From: Castor canadensis
Lineage: Eukaryota > Chordata > Mammalia > Rodentia > Castoridae
NCBI RefSeq assembly: GCF_047511655.1
Contig: NC_133394.1
Span: 109,450,343 to 109,514,342 of the forward strand
DNA length: 64,000 nt
Direction: 5' to 3'
Part shown: positions 13,030-23,960 of the stretch, piece by piece
How the letters are laid out: every line of letters starts with the position of its first letter
Position numbering within the stretch: the first letter of the stretch is position 1
Notes under the pieces: model-generated
The model's database searches: none
The model's input: the letters and a program-made list of their open reading frames with translations, nothing else
Told to the model about the DNA's origin: nothing
Program-made: the position numbers and the translations under genes

Positions 13030-13394
13030 TCTATTATAATTTGAATTTGAAATGTCCCCCACAGGCTCATGTGTTGGGGACTTGGTCCCCAGCTAGTGGT
13101 GCTATTTTTGGAGGTTCTGGAAACTTCAGGATATATGGCCTACCTATAAATAGTAGGTCAGTAGAGCTTGGTCCTTGGGATATCATTTCCCTGTCCCCTT
13201 CTCTGTTTCCTATCTACAATGAGGAGAAGAAGCTCCTCTCACACACACTCCTGCCAACATGGTGCTCTACCCAAATATGCAGTGCCAAGTAACTATGAAC
13301 TAAATCTTCTGAAACCATGAACCATATATCCTTCCTACCTTAAGTTGTTTATGTCAGATATTTTGACACAGTAATGGAAAGATAACTAATACAT
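13030..13394 (+). mobile_element. LTR-like repeat, solo copy
   Basis: Same family as the nested copy at 9,509. It starts tattataatttgaatttgaa, then 'tcccccacaggctcatgtgttggggacttggtccccagc' in the usual order, and ends 'gtaatggaaagataactaatac'. About 365 bases, close to a full-length copy without internal sequence. Diverged. Confidence 0.6.
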
Positions 13395-13848
13395 AGTTCA
13401 AGACAGTGTTAATATAATTTATCCATTATATTTATATTAAAACTGTGTGAAGGAATATTATCAACACTTTTAAATATGTTAGTAAAATAAATTAGAATAG
13501 AATATCTTATCACAAAAATTAAACTAAATAAGAAATGTTGGCATATACTTGAGTGTCATAAAATATAGATACATTCCATTGTGTTCCCTTGAAATGATGA
13601 CTTATTAGTGTAAATGGAAATATTTTTGTAATGGAGATAATGACATTCTAGTTCAATTCAAATACTCATTTAGGATTCATTCAAATCCTCATTTAATGTA
13701 CTGAACCCTACCTGAGGACACCACACCCTTACCTGCTGTTGGACTTGGTTTATTATATCTAAAGTATAAATGTCAAATTATGGTTGTTATACCGATAAAT
13801 AAAAGGTACTCTAGCATTAAGCAATGCAGAGATAATAGAGATCTCTTA
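13395..13848. other. Unique sequence, nothing recognised
   Basis: AT-rich. A short imperfect duplication 'caaatactcatttaggattcatt / caaatcctcattta' near 13,660-13,695. Otherwise no signal. Confidence 0.5.
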
Positions 13849-13865
13849 GTGCTTAAGAACAATCT
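13849..13865. repeat. Target-site duplication, left copy (L1 at 13.9-17.0 kb)
   Basis: gtgcttaagaacaatct, matching 16,989-17,005 at 16 of 17 bases. It directly precedes the T-run that is the antisense poly(A) tail. Confidence 0.85.
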
Positions 13866-16800
13866 TTTTTTTTAACTTTCTGTTTTCTTTTTTTTCTTTA
13901 TTCATTTATTCATATGTGCATATATTGTTTGGGCCATTTCTCCCCCATGCCCCCCATCCTTCTAGGCAGAACCTGTTCTGCCCTTTACTCCAATTTTGCT
14001 GACGAGAAGACATAAGCAATAGTAAGAAAGACATAGCGTTTTTGCTAGTTGGGATAAGGATAGCTATACACAGATATTCCTAGCATTGCTTCCATAAAAA
14101 TGTATATTACCACCCAAATTGATTCATCTCTACCAGAACTCCTCACTACTTCATGGTCACCTTCCCATAGTGGCCTCTGTCAGTTTAAGGCTACTATATG
14201 AGCTCCACTGCAGTGAGCACATGAAACACTTTCAAATTTTGAGTTTCCTACCTTTCTCTATTCATCCTGTATGTGTTCTCCCCTCACCATGTGACCCAAG
14301 TCTAATAATATTACTGAATTTGTGTTAAATCCAAAGTCCCCAAATGAAGGAGAACATAAGATTTTTGAATTTTGGAGCCTGTGTAACTTCACTTAACCTG
14401 ATGTTCTCCAGTTCTATCCATTTGCTTGTGAATGATAAGATTTCATTCTTCTTCATATCGGAGTAAAATTCCATTGTGTATAAATACCACATTTTCTTAA
14501 TCCATTCATCAGTAGTGGGGCATCTTGGCTGTTTCCATAACTTAGCTATCATGGATAGTGCTGCAATAAACATGGGTGTGCAGGTGCCTCTGGAGTAACC
14601 TGAGTTGCATTCCTTTGGGTATATCCCTAGGAGTAGGATTGCTGGATCCTAAGGCAGATCTATGTTTAATTTTTTAAGAAGCCTCCATATTCTTTTCCAG
14701 AGTGGTTGTACTAGCTTGCATTCCCACCAGCAGTGTATGAGGGTTCCTTTTTCCCCAAGTCCTCGCCAACATTTGATGTTGGTGGTGTTTTAGATGATAG
14801 CTATTATAACAGGGCTGAGGTGGAATCTTAGTGTGGTTTTGATTTGCATTTCCTTTATGGCCAGAGATGCTGAGCATTTTCCTTTTTTGAAAAAGTTCTA
14901 TTTAGTTCAGTTGCCCATGTCTTTATTGGTTCATTGATTTTGGAGGAGTTTAGTTTTTTGAGCTCCTTATATATTTTGGTTATCAGCCCTTTGTCTGATG
15001 TATATCTGACAAATATTTTATCCCACTCTGTGGGTGATCTCTTCAGTTTAGAGACCATTTCTTTTGGTGTGCAGAAGCTTTTTAATTTTATGTAGCCCCA
15101 TTTGTCCATGCTTCTCTTAGTTGCTGAGCTTCTGGGGTTCTATTAAGGAAGTCCTTTCCTATACCTGTTGCTTCCAGAGTATTCCTTGCTCTTTCCTGTA
15201 CTAACTTCAGAGTTTTGGGTCTGATATTAAGGTCTTTGATCCATTTTTGAGTTGATACTAGTACAGGGTGAACTCTAGTTTCAGTTTTCTGCAGGCAGAC
15301 AACCACTTTTCCCAGCAACATTTGTTGAAGAGGCTGTCTTTTCTCCATTGTATGTTCTTGACGACTTTGTCAAAAATAAAGTGGGTATAGTTGTGTGGAT
15401 TTATATCTGGGTCCTCTATTCTGTTCCACTAATCTTCATATATGTTTTTGTGCTGTTTTATTGCTATTGCTTTGTAATGCAGTTTGAAGTCAGGTATTGT
15501 GATACCTCCAGCATTGCTCTTTTTGCTGAGTATTGTCTTGGCTATTCGCGGTTTCTTCTGTTTCCAAATGAACTTTAGGGTAGATTTTCAATGTCTGTGA
15601 TGAAAGTCATTGGGATTTTGATGGGAATTGCATTAAACATGTAGATTGCTTTTGGTATTATAGCCATTTTTACTATGTTGATTCTACCAATCCATGAGCA
15701 CAGGAGATCTTTCCACCTTCTGTAGTCTTCCTCAATGTCTTTCTTCAGGGTTTTGTAGTTCTCCTTGTAGTGATTATTCACATCCTTTGTTAAGTTTACT
15801 CCTAGGTGTTTGATTTTTTTTTGAGACTATTATAAATGGAATTGTTTCCATATATTCTTTCTCAGTTTGTTCATTCTTGGTGTATAGAAAAGCTAATGAT
15901 TTTTGTAAGTTGATTTTATCCTGCTACATTGCTGAAGCTGTTTATGGTGTCTAGGAGTTTTTGGGTAGAGCTTTTTGGGTCTTTAAGATATAGGATAATG
16001 TCATCTGCAAAGAGGGATATTTTGACAGTTTCTTTACCTATTTGTATTCTTTTTATTTCTTCTTCTTACCTAATTGCTCTGCCTAGGAATTCCAGGACTA
16101 TGTTGAATAAGAGCGGGGATAGGGGACACCCTTGACTCATATCTGATTTTAGGGGTAATGGTTTCAGTTTTTCTCCATTAAGTGTGATGGTGGCTATAGA
16201 TTTGTTATATATAGCCTTTACAATGTTGAGGTACATTCCTTCTATTCTTAGTTTTCTTAGAGTTTTTATCATGAAGTGGTGTTGAATCTAATCGAAGGCT
16301 TTTTCTCCATCTATTGAAATGATCAAGTAGATTTTGTCTTTGCTTTTGTTAATGTGGTATATTACATTTATTGATTTGCATACTTTGCAAAGTCCAGGAC
16401 CTGATGGATTCTCTGCTGAATTCTATCAGACCTTTAAAGAAGAACTGATACCAACCCTCCTTTAACTGTTCCATGAAATAGAAAGGGAAGGAAAACTGCC
16501 TAACACATTTTATGAAGCCAGTATTACACTTATCCCAAAACCAGTTAAAGACACCTCCAAAAAAGAGAACTATAGGCCAATCTCCTTAATGAATATTGAT
16601 GCAAAATCTTCAATAAAATAATGGCAAACTGAATTCAACAACACATCAAAAAGATCATTCACCGTGACCAAGTTGGCTTCATCCCAGGAATGCAAGGGTG
16701 GTTCAAAGATCAGCTATGTAGTTCACCAGCTGTCCTACTTTGGAGGTAGCTTTTCACTGTGCTTGTTTACTGGGTGCTTGTTTCTTTGCCTTGCCCCCTT

Positions 16801-16988
16801 TCTCTGGGGCAAGGTCAGTGCTCCATCAGCTGCCCCCCTGTTGTCAGTGTGTTGTGATGGTTCACTGTTTGTTTTTCAATTTTGCAGAGCCATTTGACTT
16901 TGGGTGTTGCTCACTGGCTCAGGAGATGAACTTTGTTGTCCACTATCTGCCCTGCTTCAGGCAGTGACTTATCACCCTCCTGCTACTG
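13866..16988 (-). mobile_element. 5'-truncated L1 with inverted 5' part and extra 277 bases
   Basis: From 13,866 to about 16,381 the minus strand reads as L1 3' UTR and then ORF2 from its C-terminus back to the RT domain. The minus frame 14,325-14,573 shows the common C-terminal block CPTTDEWIKKMWYLYTMEFY, 15,575-15,781 shows [16 protein letters not shown], and 16,066-16,272 shows the RT stretch [15 protein letters not shown]. The RT catalytic block itself is not intact. From about 16,383 to 16,711 the strand flips: RT-region sequence just upstream in ORF2 reads on the plus strand, ending in the GFIPGMQGW-equivalent codons. Another 277 bases (16,712-16,988) before the right target duplication are not recognised as L1. 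No intact ORF. Confidence 0.85.
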
Positions 16989-17005
16989 GTGCTTAAGAGC
17001 AATCT
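16989..17005. repeat. Target-site duplication, right copy (L1 at 13.9-17.0 kb)
   Basis: gtgcttaagagcaatct, one mismatch to 13,849-13,865. Defines the insertion as one event, including the unexplained 277 bases. Confidence 0.85.
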
Positions 17006-17081
17006 GAATTGGAAAACAATATATAATTTTTAAAATGAGGCCAGCATGAGAAATGGTGTGGTTTACCACACATGTGATTGA

Positions 17082-17222
17082 CATGTATTTGTGTTAGGCA
17101 TGTGATGTGTGCCATAATCCTGGACCTCTGGGAGGCTGAGGTTAAATAATCACTTGAGCTGAAGAGTTCAAGACTAGTCTAGGAAAGATAGCAAAACTCC
17201 ATCTCAAACAACAAAGAAATTT
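17082..17222 (+). mobile_element. B1-like monomeric SINE
   Basis: 7SL-like order: 'ataatcctggacctctgggaggctgagg', 'cacttgagct', 'gttcaagactagtct' (B box), 'ccatctcaaacaacaaag' tail. Diverged at the 5' end, with a partly repeated start near 17,040-17,080. Confidence 0.7.
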
Positions 17223-17274
17223 CTAAAAATTTATTCATGTCTTCCAGCATCAAATTCCTCATTTTTCTTACTCT

Positions 17275-17600
17275 TTCATTACTCATTTAATATTTATCAT
17301 CAGCCTCCTGTATACCAGGAGATCTGCTGTGTTCTAGAAATGCAATAAAACTGTATAAATTCCATGCCTTCAAGGTGTCTACTGAGAAAGATAGATATGA
17401 AAACTTGATTAGAATAATGATGTAAGCTCACTATAGGAATATTCACTCACTCATTCACTAATTCATTCATCCAACACATAGGCAACACTTATTATGTCAT
17501 ATAGATGTTTTATTGTGCTGTGGATACACTGATAAAAAACATAAATCTATGTTCAGATAGCTTTGGAATTAGTAAAAAAGAAAGACAAGGAAATCAATAA
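17275..17600 (-). mobile_element. L2-type 3' ends, possibly two copies
   Basis: 'tcactcattcactaattcattcatcc' followed by 'cacttattatg' and 'gtgctgtggatac' is the antisense of the L2 3' end with its TGAA-type tail. A second, weaker match lies at 17,275-17,400 (ataccaggagatctgctgtgttctag, ccatgccttcaagg). Ancient and heavily diverged. Confidence 0.5.
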
Positions 17601-17633
17601 TCTAGGAGAATTATATATGTATATAAATATTCA

Positions 17634-17677
<44 letters not shown>
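17634..17677. repeat. (AT)n microsatellite
   Basis: About 21 uninterrupted AT units; likely polymorphic. Confidence 0.95.
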
Positions 17678-17680
<3 letters not shown>

Positions 17681-18604
17681 ATTTAAGATAAGTCAAGTAG
17701 ATTATAACCCCTTAATCTAGTGTTAAATTTCAAAAAGTAGAATTTACTGGGTAGAAAAAAATGGAAACACATTATTTGGGGAAGTATGTATTAATATGTT
17801 AAAACACTCTATTGGAGAACAATAGTGCAAAAAGTGAAGTAATATGTATGAGGAAAGATGTCTGTAGTATTGGAGTGAAAGAAAATGACACATGCATTTC
17901 CAGTGTGGCCCTCAACACTCCTTCTCACTTGATACAGAGGAACTTACAATATAAGCAGCCATAGGCTTTAAGATGTGAGAGCATAAGAAGGCAGGATCTT
18001 GGTCACTACTCACTACTTGGAAGAAAAGTTCTCACTTACTAAGGACATTTATTTTTGAATTTGTATGAGCAAGAAATAAATTGATGTTTGTTAAATCAAT
18101 GAGATTTTTGTAGTAGAGAAGCTATTGTTACCAAATCAATAAAGAGGAGATCAATGTAGATTGACAGGCAGATACCTTAAGAAATTTAGGCCATGAAGAT
18201 CTTGCATCCCCATATTTATTTAGGCACCCCGATCTTCCTTATCAAGTTCCAATATAAAATGTTTGTCATGTTTATTTTTATATTCTGTTTCCCCTGAAAA
18301 AAGTGCAAGTTACACTAATATAATAATTTTTGTCTATTGTGTTCACTGATATATCTCAATTACCTAAATCAGTTCCTTATTCATAAAACCTGATCAGTAA
18401 ATTTGATATAAGATTAGTTGGCTACAACATATTCCAAATAGAAATCATTATAACTTTAGTACAACTGAATATGTATCTACCAAGCCAAATCAAAACAGAA
18501 AATGCTGCTTTATATAAACTGCATTAACTCAATATTTTATACAAATATATTTATAAACCTGATGAAAATGGTAAGAAAACTTATAAAACAAAATATATCT
18601 CCTC
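17678..18604. other. Unique sequence, nothing recognised
   Basis: AT-rich, no coding or repeat signal that I can name. Confidence 0.5.
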
Positions 18605-18694
18605 TTTTTTTTTTTTGGTTGTACTAGATATTGAATTTAGGAACTGATACTTGCTATGTGAGCACTCAACCACTTCAGCCACACCCCAGCTCTT

Positions 18695-18712
18695 TTGCAT
18701 TAGTTATTTTTT
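18695..18712. repeat. Target-site duplication, left copy (U1 retrocopy)
   Basis: ttgcattagttatttttt, identical over 18 bases to 18,903-18,920. On the minus strand it begins with an A-run, as expected for L1 endonuclease cleavage. Confidence 0.9.
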
Positions 18713-18740
18713 ATTTATTTATTTTTTTTGGTTTTTTTTT

Positions 18741-18903
18741 AGGGGAGAGCACGAACGCAGTCCCCCACTACCACAAATTATGCAGTCGAGTTTCCCACAT
18801 TTGGGGAAATCGCGGGGGTCAGCACATCCGGAGTGCAATGGATAAGCCTCGCCCTGGGAAAACCACCTTCGTGATCATGGTATCTCCCCTGCCAGGTAAG
18901 TAT
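18741..18903 (-). pseudogene. RNU1 (pseudogene): U1 snRNA retropseudogene, essentially full length
   Basis: On the minus strand this is U1 small nuclear RNA from its first base (atacttacctggcag, the 5' splice-site recognition end) to its last bases (...gctctcccct), 163 positions against the 164 of the gene. It retains the Sm site aatttgtgg (18,771-18,779 on plus). From memory of human U1 I see about two changes: one base in the ccctgcg segment (here cccgcg-like) and a CpG-type change near the 3' end. A minus-strand A-rich tail lies directly at its 3' end (18,713-18,740 as T-rich plus strand), and 18-base target duplications flank the unit. The tail plus the duplications mark it as a copy made from RNA by L1 machinery. 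No U1 promoter elements (PSE/DSE) would have come along, so expression from it is unlikely. Confidence 0.95.
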
Positions 18904-18920
18904 TGCATTAGTTATTTTTT
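18903..18920. repeat. Target-site duplication, right copy (U1 retrocopy)
   Basis: Identical to 18,695-18,712. Its first base overlaps the first base of U1, so the exact border is ambiguous by one base. Confidence 0.9.
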
Positions 18921-19035
18921 AAATAAGGTCTCTTGCTTTTTGCCCAGGGCAGCCTCAGACCATTCTCCAGATCTTCACCTCCTGAGTAGTTGGAATTACA
19001 GACTACCACAACATGTTATGTCTTTATATGTTTAT

Positions 19036-19565
19036 TAGTTGGTCTCTCTATATTAATATAGAGCTAATTCCTAGATGCAGAAATTAGCAGTAATTTTCCA
19101 CATCATAATGACTTTGAAATTAGGCCATGCATACCTATCACTTTCCTTCCTTGAGAAAAAAAGAAAACATTCTTGCATTGTTGAATAACACTACTATTTC
19201 TTAATGAATTTGTTAATACCTATGTTCAAAGGACAAAAAAACCATATCCCAGTACTACTGCAATTCATAGTATTTATTCCAGGATCACTAGAATCTGTTT
19301 CTAAATCACAAGAATTTAAAATGCTAAGTATATTACTTTTAAAAAGAGGTTTTGTATAAAATCATGACAACAAAATTTGTAGTTTGCAAAAGATTTTCTT
19401 ACTTGAAGAGAGCTACACTCTATAAAGGAGAAACAGACATTACTATTTCTTGAAGTGCAGAAATAACTATGGCTAATCGTAGTTACTTTAACTAGTAACA
19501 GTTATAATACCTTTTCATAAAAGTGATTCAAGCATTTTGGAGAATCTCAGAAATATAAAATGCTG
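19036..19565. other. Unique sequence, nothing recognised
   Basis: AT-rich and non-coding as far as I can read it. Confidence 0.5.
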
Positions 19566-20247
19566 CTTTTTTTTTGTAACAGAAAAATACTTGCTTTATT
19601 TCAAAGACTTTATCTGCGTGATCACCCAGTCATCCAGGCTACTGTGTACAGGTATGAGAGGGGAGCTTTGCTTCTTGGTCTCTTCCCCTTTTGATGGCTT
19701 TGATGATCTCTTCCTTGGCTTGAAGTCACCATCATCACACTTGTGTGCTTCCTTGGTCTTAGTCAGTCAGTTTCTTATGGTCCTTGTCTGCCTCCAAGTT
19801 GCAGATGTATTCTAAGAGAATCTGCTCATTTCTGAGTGCATTCCTGTTCATCTTCAGACACAGATATGTCTCGGGTAATACTCTTAGATGCACAGTATCT
19901 CTTGAGTAACTGTACACTATCTGCATCCTCCTCATCCAGGCAACCTTCTCCAGCATTTAGCATTGACCATATGTTTTCCCTCTTATGCCCATATGTCTGC
20001 CCTTATAGCAAACCAAGATGTTTTCATGAATGGACCCTGCATATGGACAGGCACGAGTTTGCAGATGATCAGCCCATTTGGTTAGTTTCTGGATCTGTTG
20101 ATGGGGGTTGGCATTGCGATTTTATTTTGGTCTCTTTATTGTGGACCCAGGACATTTTGTGTCATAGCAGAGGCCACTAGAGGCCACTGGAGGCAAGCTT
20201 CTTCTGAAGCCTGAGCATTCTGGGGGCCACAACAGAGAAGGAAAAAT
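19566..20247 (-). pseudogene. RPL19 (pseudogene): RPL19 processed pseudogene, heavily decayed
   Basis: The minus strand follows the mRNA of ribosomal protein L19 (large-subunit protein of the cytosolic ribosome) from its pyrimidine-rich 5' UTR (ttccttctctgttgtggccc, about 20,247-20,225) through the coding region to a 3' UTR with aataaa and an A-run (T-run at 19,567-19,575 on plus). The best-preserved block is minus 19,759-19,956, with EKVAWMRRM close to the L19 EKVTWMRRM block and a lysine-rich helix remnant after it. The normal start (MSM) is lost, a CCTCT(A/T) stretch is partly duplicated near 20,180, and several indels shift the frame. No introns, so a processed copy. Target duplications are not clear, consistent with age. 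Confidence 0.9.
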
Positions 20248-20694
20248 TGAGAAAATATTCTCTTAATGATACCTCCCAAGTATGTGCATTTCCAACTTTT
20301 TATGAACAGTAGTGTATCAATTTCTGTATTTTTTATATAATTTAGTGTTTGCCATTCTGGAATTAGAAAGGACAGTTTGTTATTTTATCGAGGAAATAAG
20401 CAAATGGAGATCTTAAGTACCATAATCTAATTTGCACAATTCATTTAAGGCCAGATTAAGACATAGGTCCTTCAGTTTCCAGTTTGATGTCTTTTCTGTT
20501 ACTCTATGTGCCTAGCGTTTCCTGTGGAATTTAACATAAAATATGCAAACAAGCAAACAAAAAATCCAGGTGCATGGCAAATATTTACATTATCAATTAT
20601 AGCTGAAAGAGAGGTAGTGGGACAAAGAGAGAAACTAAAGGTTGCCATAATTCTTAGGTTTGGGGGAAAAAATTAGAATTTTAATTTTAATATC
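20248..20694. other. Unique sequence, nothing recognised
   Basis: AT-rich. Ends in the 6-base duplication aatatc (20,689-20,694) of the following LTR. Confidence 0.5.
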
Positions 20695-21068
20695 TGCCAG
20701 GATCTCAGAGGTCCTTGACCAGAAAGTGTTCAGGGAAGGAATGAACAGACAAGATACATATCTAGAGGGCCAGAAGGCTGATGACCAACTGACAAATTTT
20801 TCATTTTTCTCAGCAAGCTTTATACAAAAGAGGAAGAGACTTAAACATCAAAAACACTCTGACCTAGGTACAACCTTTCTGTTTTGGCCACCCTGAAGTC
20901 TTACTGCCAGTGTCCTTGACTAGGTATAAACTTCTTTTCAGTTAAGGGAAACCATTTAGCATTCCTTCCCACAATGATAGAGATATGGTGCACCTGCAGA
21001 TTCCGACCTAGTCAGAATGCTGCTAAGCTGAAATGACCTTGTCAGATTGCGGCTCATGGCTCCCAACA
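20695..21068 (-). mobile_element. Solo LTR of a class II (ERVK/IAP-like) endogenous retrovirus
   Basis: 374 bases. On the minus strand it begins tgttgggagcc and ends gatcctggca, so it has the TG...CA ends of an LTR, and it is flanked by a perfect 6-base direct repeat aatatc (20,689-20,694 and 21,069-21,074). A 6-base duplication and a TGTTGGGAGCC start are typical of class II/ERVK LTRs. A TATA-like tataaag lies near 20,820 (minus). The last 30 bases resemble U5 of IAP-type LTRs. Only one LTR and no internal sequence remain, the usual result of LTR-LTR recombination. It carries no genes. Confidence 0.85.
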
Positions 21069-22626
21069 AATATCTAATCATAATCTTTAAGAATAAAACT
21101 GAAAATATCCAAATAGGGAAAATAATTCATCATAAATTAAAAATAAAGGTAAAGTGCAGAAGTTCACAAATGGCCTGAGTAACTTTTATAATATTCTGTC
21201 AAAAATGAGATAATTGATTTTCTTTGTTATGCTGGAAAAATCCAAAAGAAGCCAAAGAAACCTCACATAGGAAATGAAAATGAAGAAAAATGTTGGTTTT
21301 CATTAACTTTTTAATTGAGAAATATTTATTTTAGTAGTGTTCAGAAATCATGGATTTCTATGCATAATATTTTTCTGCTATTTTTTGGTAGAAAGCTTTA
21401 TCAACTTCCAAAAAAAAGATGACAATATTGAAGATTTACTTTCTGAAATACCATTAAAAATCTTCTCACGTTCATTTGCAGAAATGTTTCATTTCAAAAT
21501 GAATTTAAAATTTAGGAACCAACAAAATCTAGGTTAAATCTGATAGGAGCCAATACTGTATCTCCAACCAATTTCACTAATAGTCACTCAATTTCTGTAA
21601 CCTTAGTTTCTCCATTGAGTAAAGCAAATAAGTAATGCGAACTACTTTCTGTTATTGTAAAACCTGAATAAGATGATATGATATAAACAAGAAGCCTGAG
21701 ATTAATATATTTTTAATAAATATAAGTCATTGTTAATTAAATCCAAAGTCTCAAACTTAATTGGTTGTCAAAATTTAGTGCTTTTCACAAAAATAGGTAA
21801 GTAGAACTAAATTTTATATTATACTATTCAAATGGTTTGCTATGACAGGGCTAGTGAGTAGTTGGACATTATTTGGAGTAAGTGAGGGAAAAACATTTAG
21901 ATTTAGGAGAGGACAAGGTAGGTAATCTCATCAGTTTCCCCAAAAACTAGGCTTGAGAAAACTTGGTCATTAAAAGTAATGTGCAAAAAAATAAAGAACC
22001 AATATGACATTAAAATTCCTTTATAGTTCATTTTCTATTGTTGTTACTGATTTAAAATTTCAGAAATTAAAAATACTATAAATATTACTATGATTTGAGG
22101 ACTTCAACCTATACGTCTGGAAAATTTTTATAGGACAAGTGCTTACAACTTATATCAGGCACACACAGTGCTATTTAAGTGTTAACTATGTGCACAGAGG
22201 GTTGGGGAGAGGAGACACTTACACATATGTACACACATACAAATATATATTCATAACACATATTATACTGATTATCCAGATATATAAGTAAAATAGAAAA
22301 TCACACATTTTTTTCTTAATGGAAACCTTTACACAAAGAAGAGACTGTGAATTAAGAATTCTCTGTCCCCAGATATGCACATACTAAACTTCTCTACAGT
22401 ATTTCCTAAACATTGCTTTTTCCTCCTAGAAAAGGAAAACAAAATATTTCTTTTTGAGATAGTACACTTCCATTTCTTGATGTGTAAATGAAGACATAGA
22501 TATATTACTGAAAAGTAATGAATTTTAATCAGCAAGATGAACTTCACATGTTCAAAAGATAACTAAAATGTGCCAGTTTGATGATTTCTTCAGTGAGTAA
22601 GTAATGGTTTTACAATGCTTCCAAAC
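21069..22626. other. Unique sequence, nothing recognised
   Basis: 1.5 kb of AT-rich sequence. A CA/TA-rich patch near 22,220-22,290. The short frames (21,337-21,537; 22,329-22,547) show no recognisable protein. Confidence 0.5.
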
Positions 22627-22722
22627 GGCTGGGGGCATGACTCAACTGTTAAGAGCACCTGCCTAGCAAGCATAATGCCCTCAGTCCAAACACTACTGCT
22701 AACTTAGATAAATAAATAAAGT
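22627..22722 (+). mobile_element. ID-type tRNA-derived SINE
   Basis: ggctgggggcatgactcaac carries the degenerate A-box region, then 'gagcacctgcctagcaagca' and a B-box-like 'cagtccaaac', ending in an aataaataaa tail. Confidence 0.8.
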
Positions 22723-23639
22723 GCTTAAAAATGAGTAATGTAAAGAGGCTTCTTTAAGAACCAAGTTACAATGGAAGCACTGGAATTAGGCAACCAAACT
22801 TTTACTGTTCTGTTCTCCCACTAAATAGAAATTACTATTGAATATGTGTTACTGTTTACAGCTATTCCTTCTATATAAAATAAGTTGTGTTTAATTTTAT
22901 TTTTCTTTACAACTTAAATACAGTGAATCTATAAGAAAAATGTGTCTTTAGAAGAGAAAGAGTAAAAAAGGAATGAGTAAAAGAATTCTGCTCCTTATCT
23001 ATGAATGTCAGCTTTATTAAAATCTTTCCCAACAAATGATATTACAATACATTTCCTGTCTTTTATCATCATCATTTAATAATGAACAGGTTATTTTAAA
23101 ACAAGTAGTAGGTACAGCATAATCCCAGAATAAACCAAAACCTTACTTAATGAAAAATTCACCAGAGAGTAATTACATTTTTCTCATTAGGCCCTATCTA
23201 GAGACTAGCCTTTGAGAATGACTGCCTTAGATTAGGTTTTCTTTTTTTGAAAACAAATACCATAAAGGAATGCTTATCTTCTAATAGAATGTCAATGAAC
23301 ATATAATTAAAGAAATGCTCAATTGGGAGTCATAGAATTTCAATCCAGTACAAGATATATTTGAAAATCTAATACTCCACTTATTTCCTAAAAATCAAGA
23401 AGTTCCTTTCCTATTTCATCTTTATGCAACAATTATCTCATATCCATACTCATCCACTCTACTAATTTCCTGTTACCATAAGCAATTTGACCCTGACATT
23501 CCCTAAAGCCCACTCCTCTACTTGTTCCATAAAATCATGAAATTACTTCCTGTCTCCTCTGAACTGTAGGTGGCCAGCTCTCTTCTGTAGCATCATTTTG
23601 TTCTTGATATTTCTACCATTATATAAAATGCTGTAGAAT
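22723..23639. other. Unique sequence, nothing recognised
   Basis: AT-rich, no supported feature. Confidence 0.5.
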
Positions 23640-23960
23640 TTTCTTTTTGATTATATTATTGTACCAAGGAAATGTGACATTTACAAAAGTTCTTACAATA
23701 TATCATAGTTCAATTCATCCTCTCCATCATTCTCCTTTATCTCCCCTTTCCCCATTTTTGGAATAGTTTCAACATGACTCATTTATCCATTTTCATACAT
23801 AAGTACACTTTGCCACTACATTCAGCCTCCTTCACCCTTTCCTTCCAAATTACCTCACGTTACATCACAGCTCTGCAAGACTCACCTTCTTTATCAGCAA
23901 AACTTCTTTCCCCAAAAGCTACCTCCAGTTCTTGCCATCCTCCAAATAAAAATTTTCCAA
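23640..23960 (-). mobile_element. L1 3' UTR fragment
   Basis: The plus strand is the complement of an L1 3' end: 'gtgacatttacaaaagttcttacaatatatcatagttcaattcat' in order, then the pyrimidine-rich 3' UTR (ctcctttatctcccctttcccc). The same block occurs in sense orientation at 51,180-51,240 and again in antisense at 25,300. Confidence 0.65.

Larger units (their letters stand above)
18605..19035 (-). mobile_element. ID-B1 composite SINE, antisense, split by a U1 retropseudogene
   Basis: Left part (18,605-18,712): T-run, then the complement of the ID-like unit (acttgctatgtgagcactcaa, ccacttcagccacaccccagc). Right part (18,904-19,035): complement of the B1-like unit (aaataaggtctcttgctttttgcccagg, ctcctgagtagttggaattacag). 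The two halves are separated by a 162-base U1 copy and its poly(A) tail, flanked by a duplication of the SINE linker. Confidence 0.75.

Noticed and set aside
18631-19038. 135-codon open frame
   Set aside because: It runs across the antisense SINE and the antisense U1 copy; the peptide is a by-product of these non-coding repeats.
19836-20180. 114-codon open frame on the plus strand
   Set aside because: It is the antisense of the RPL19 pseudogene.
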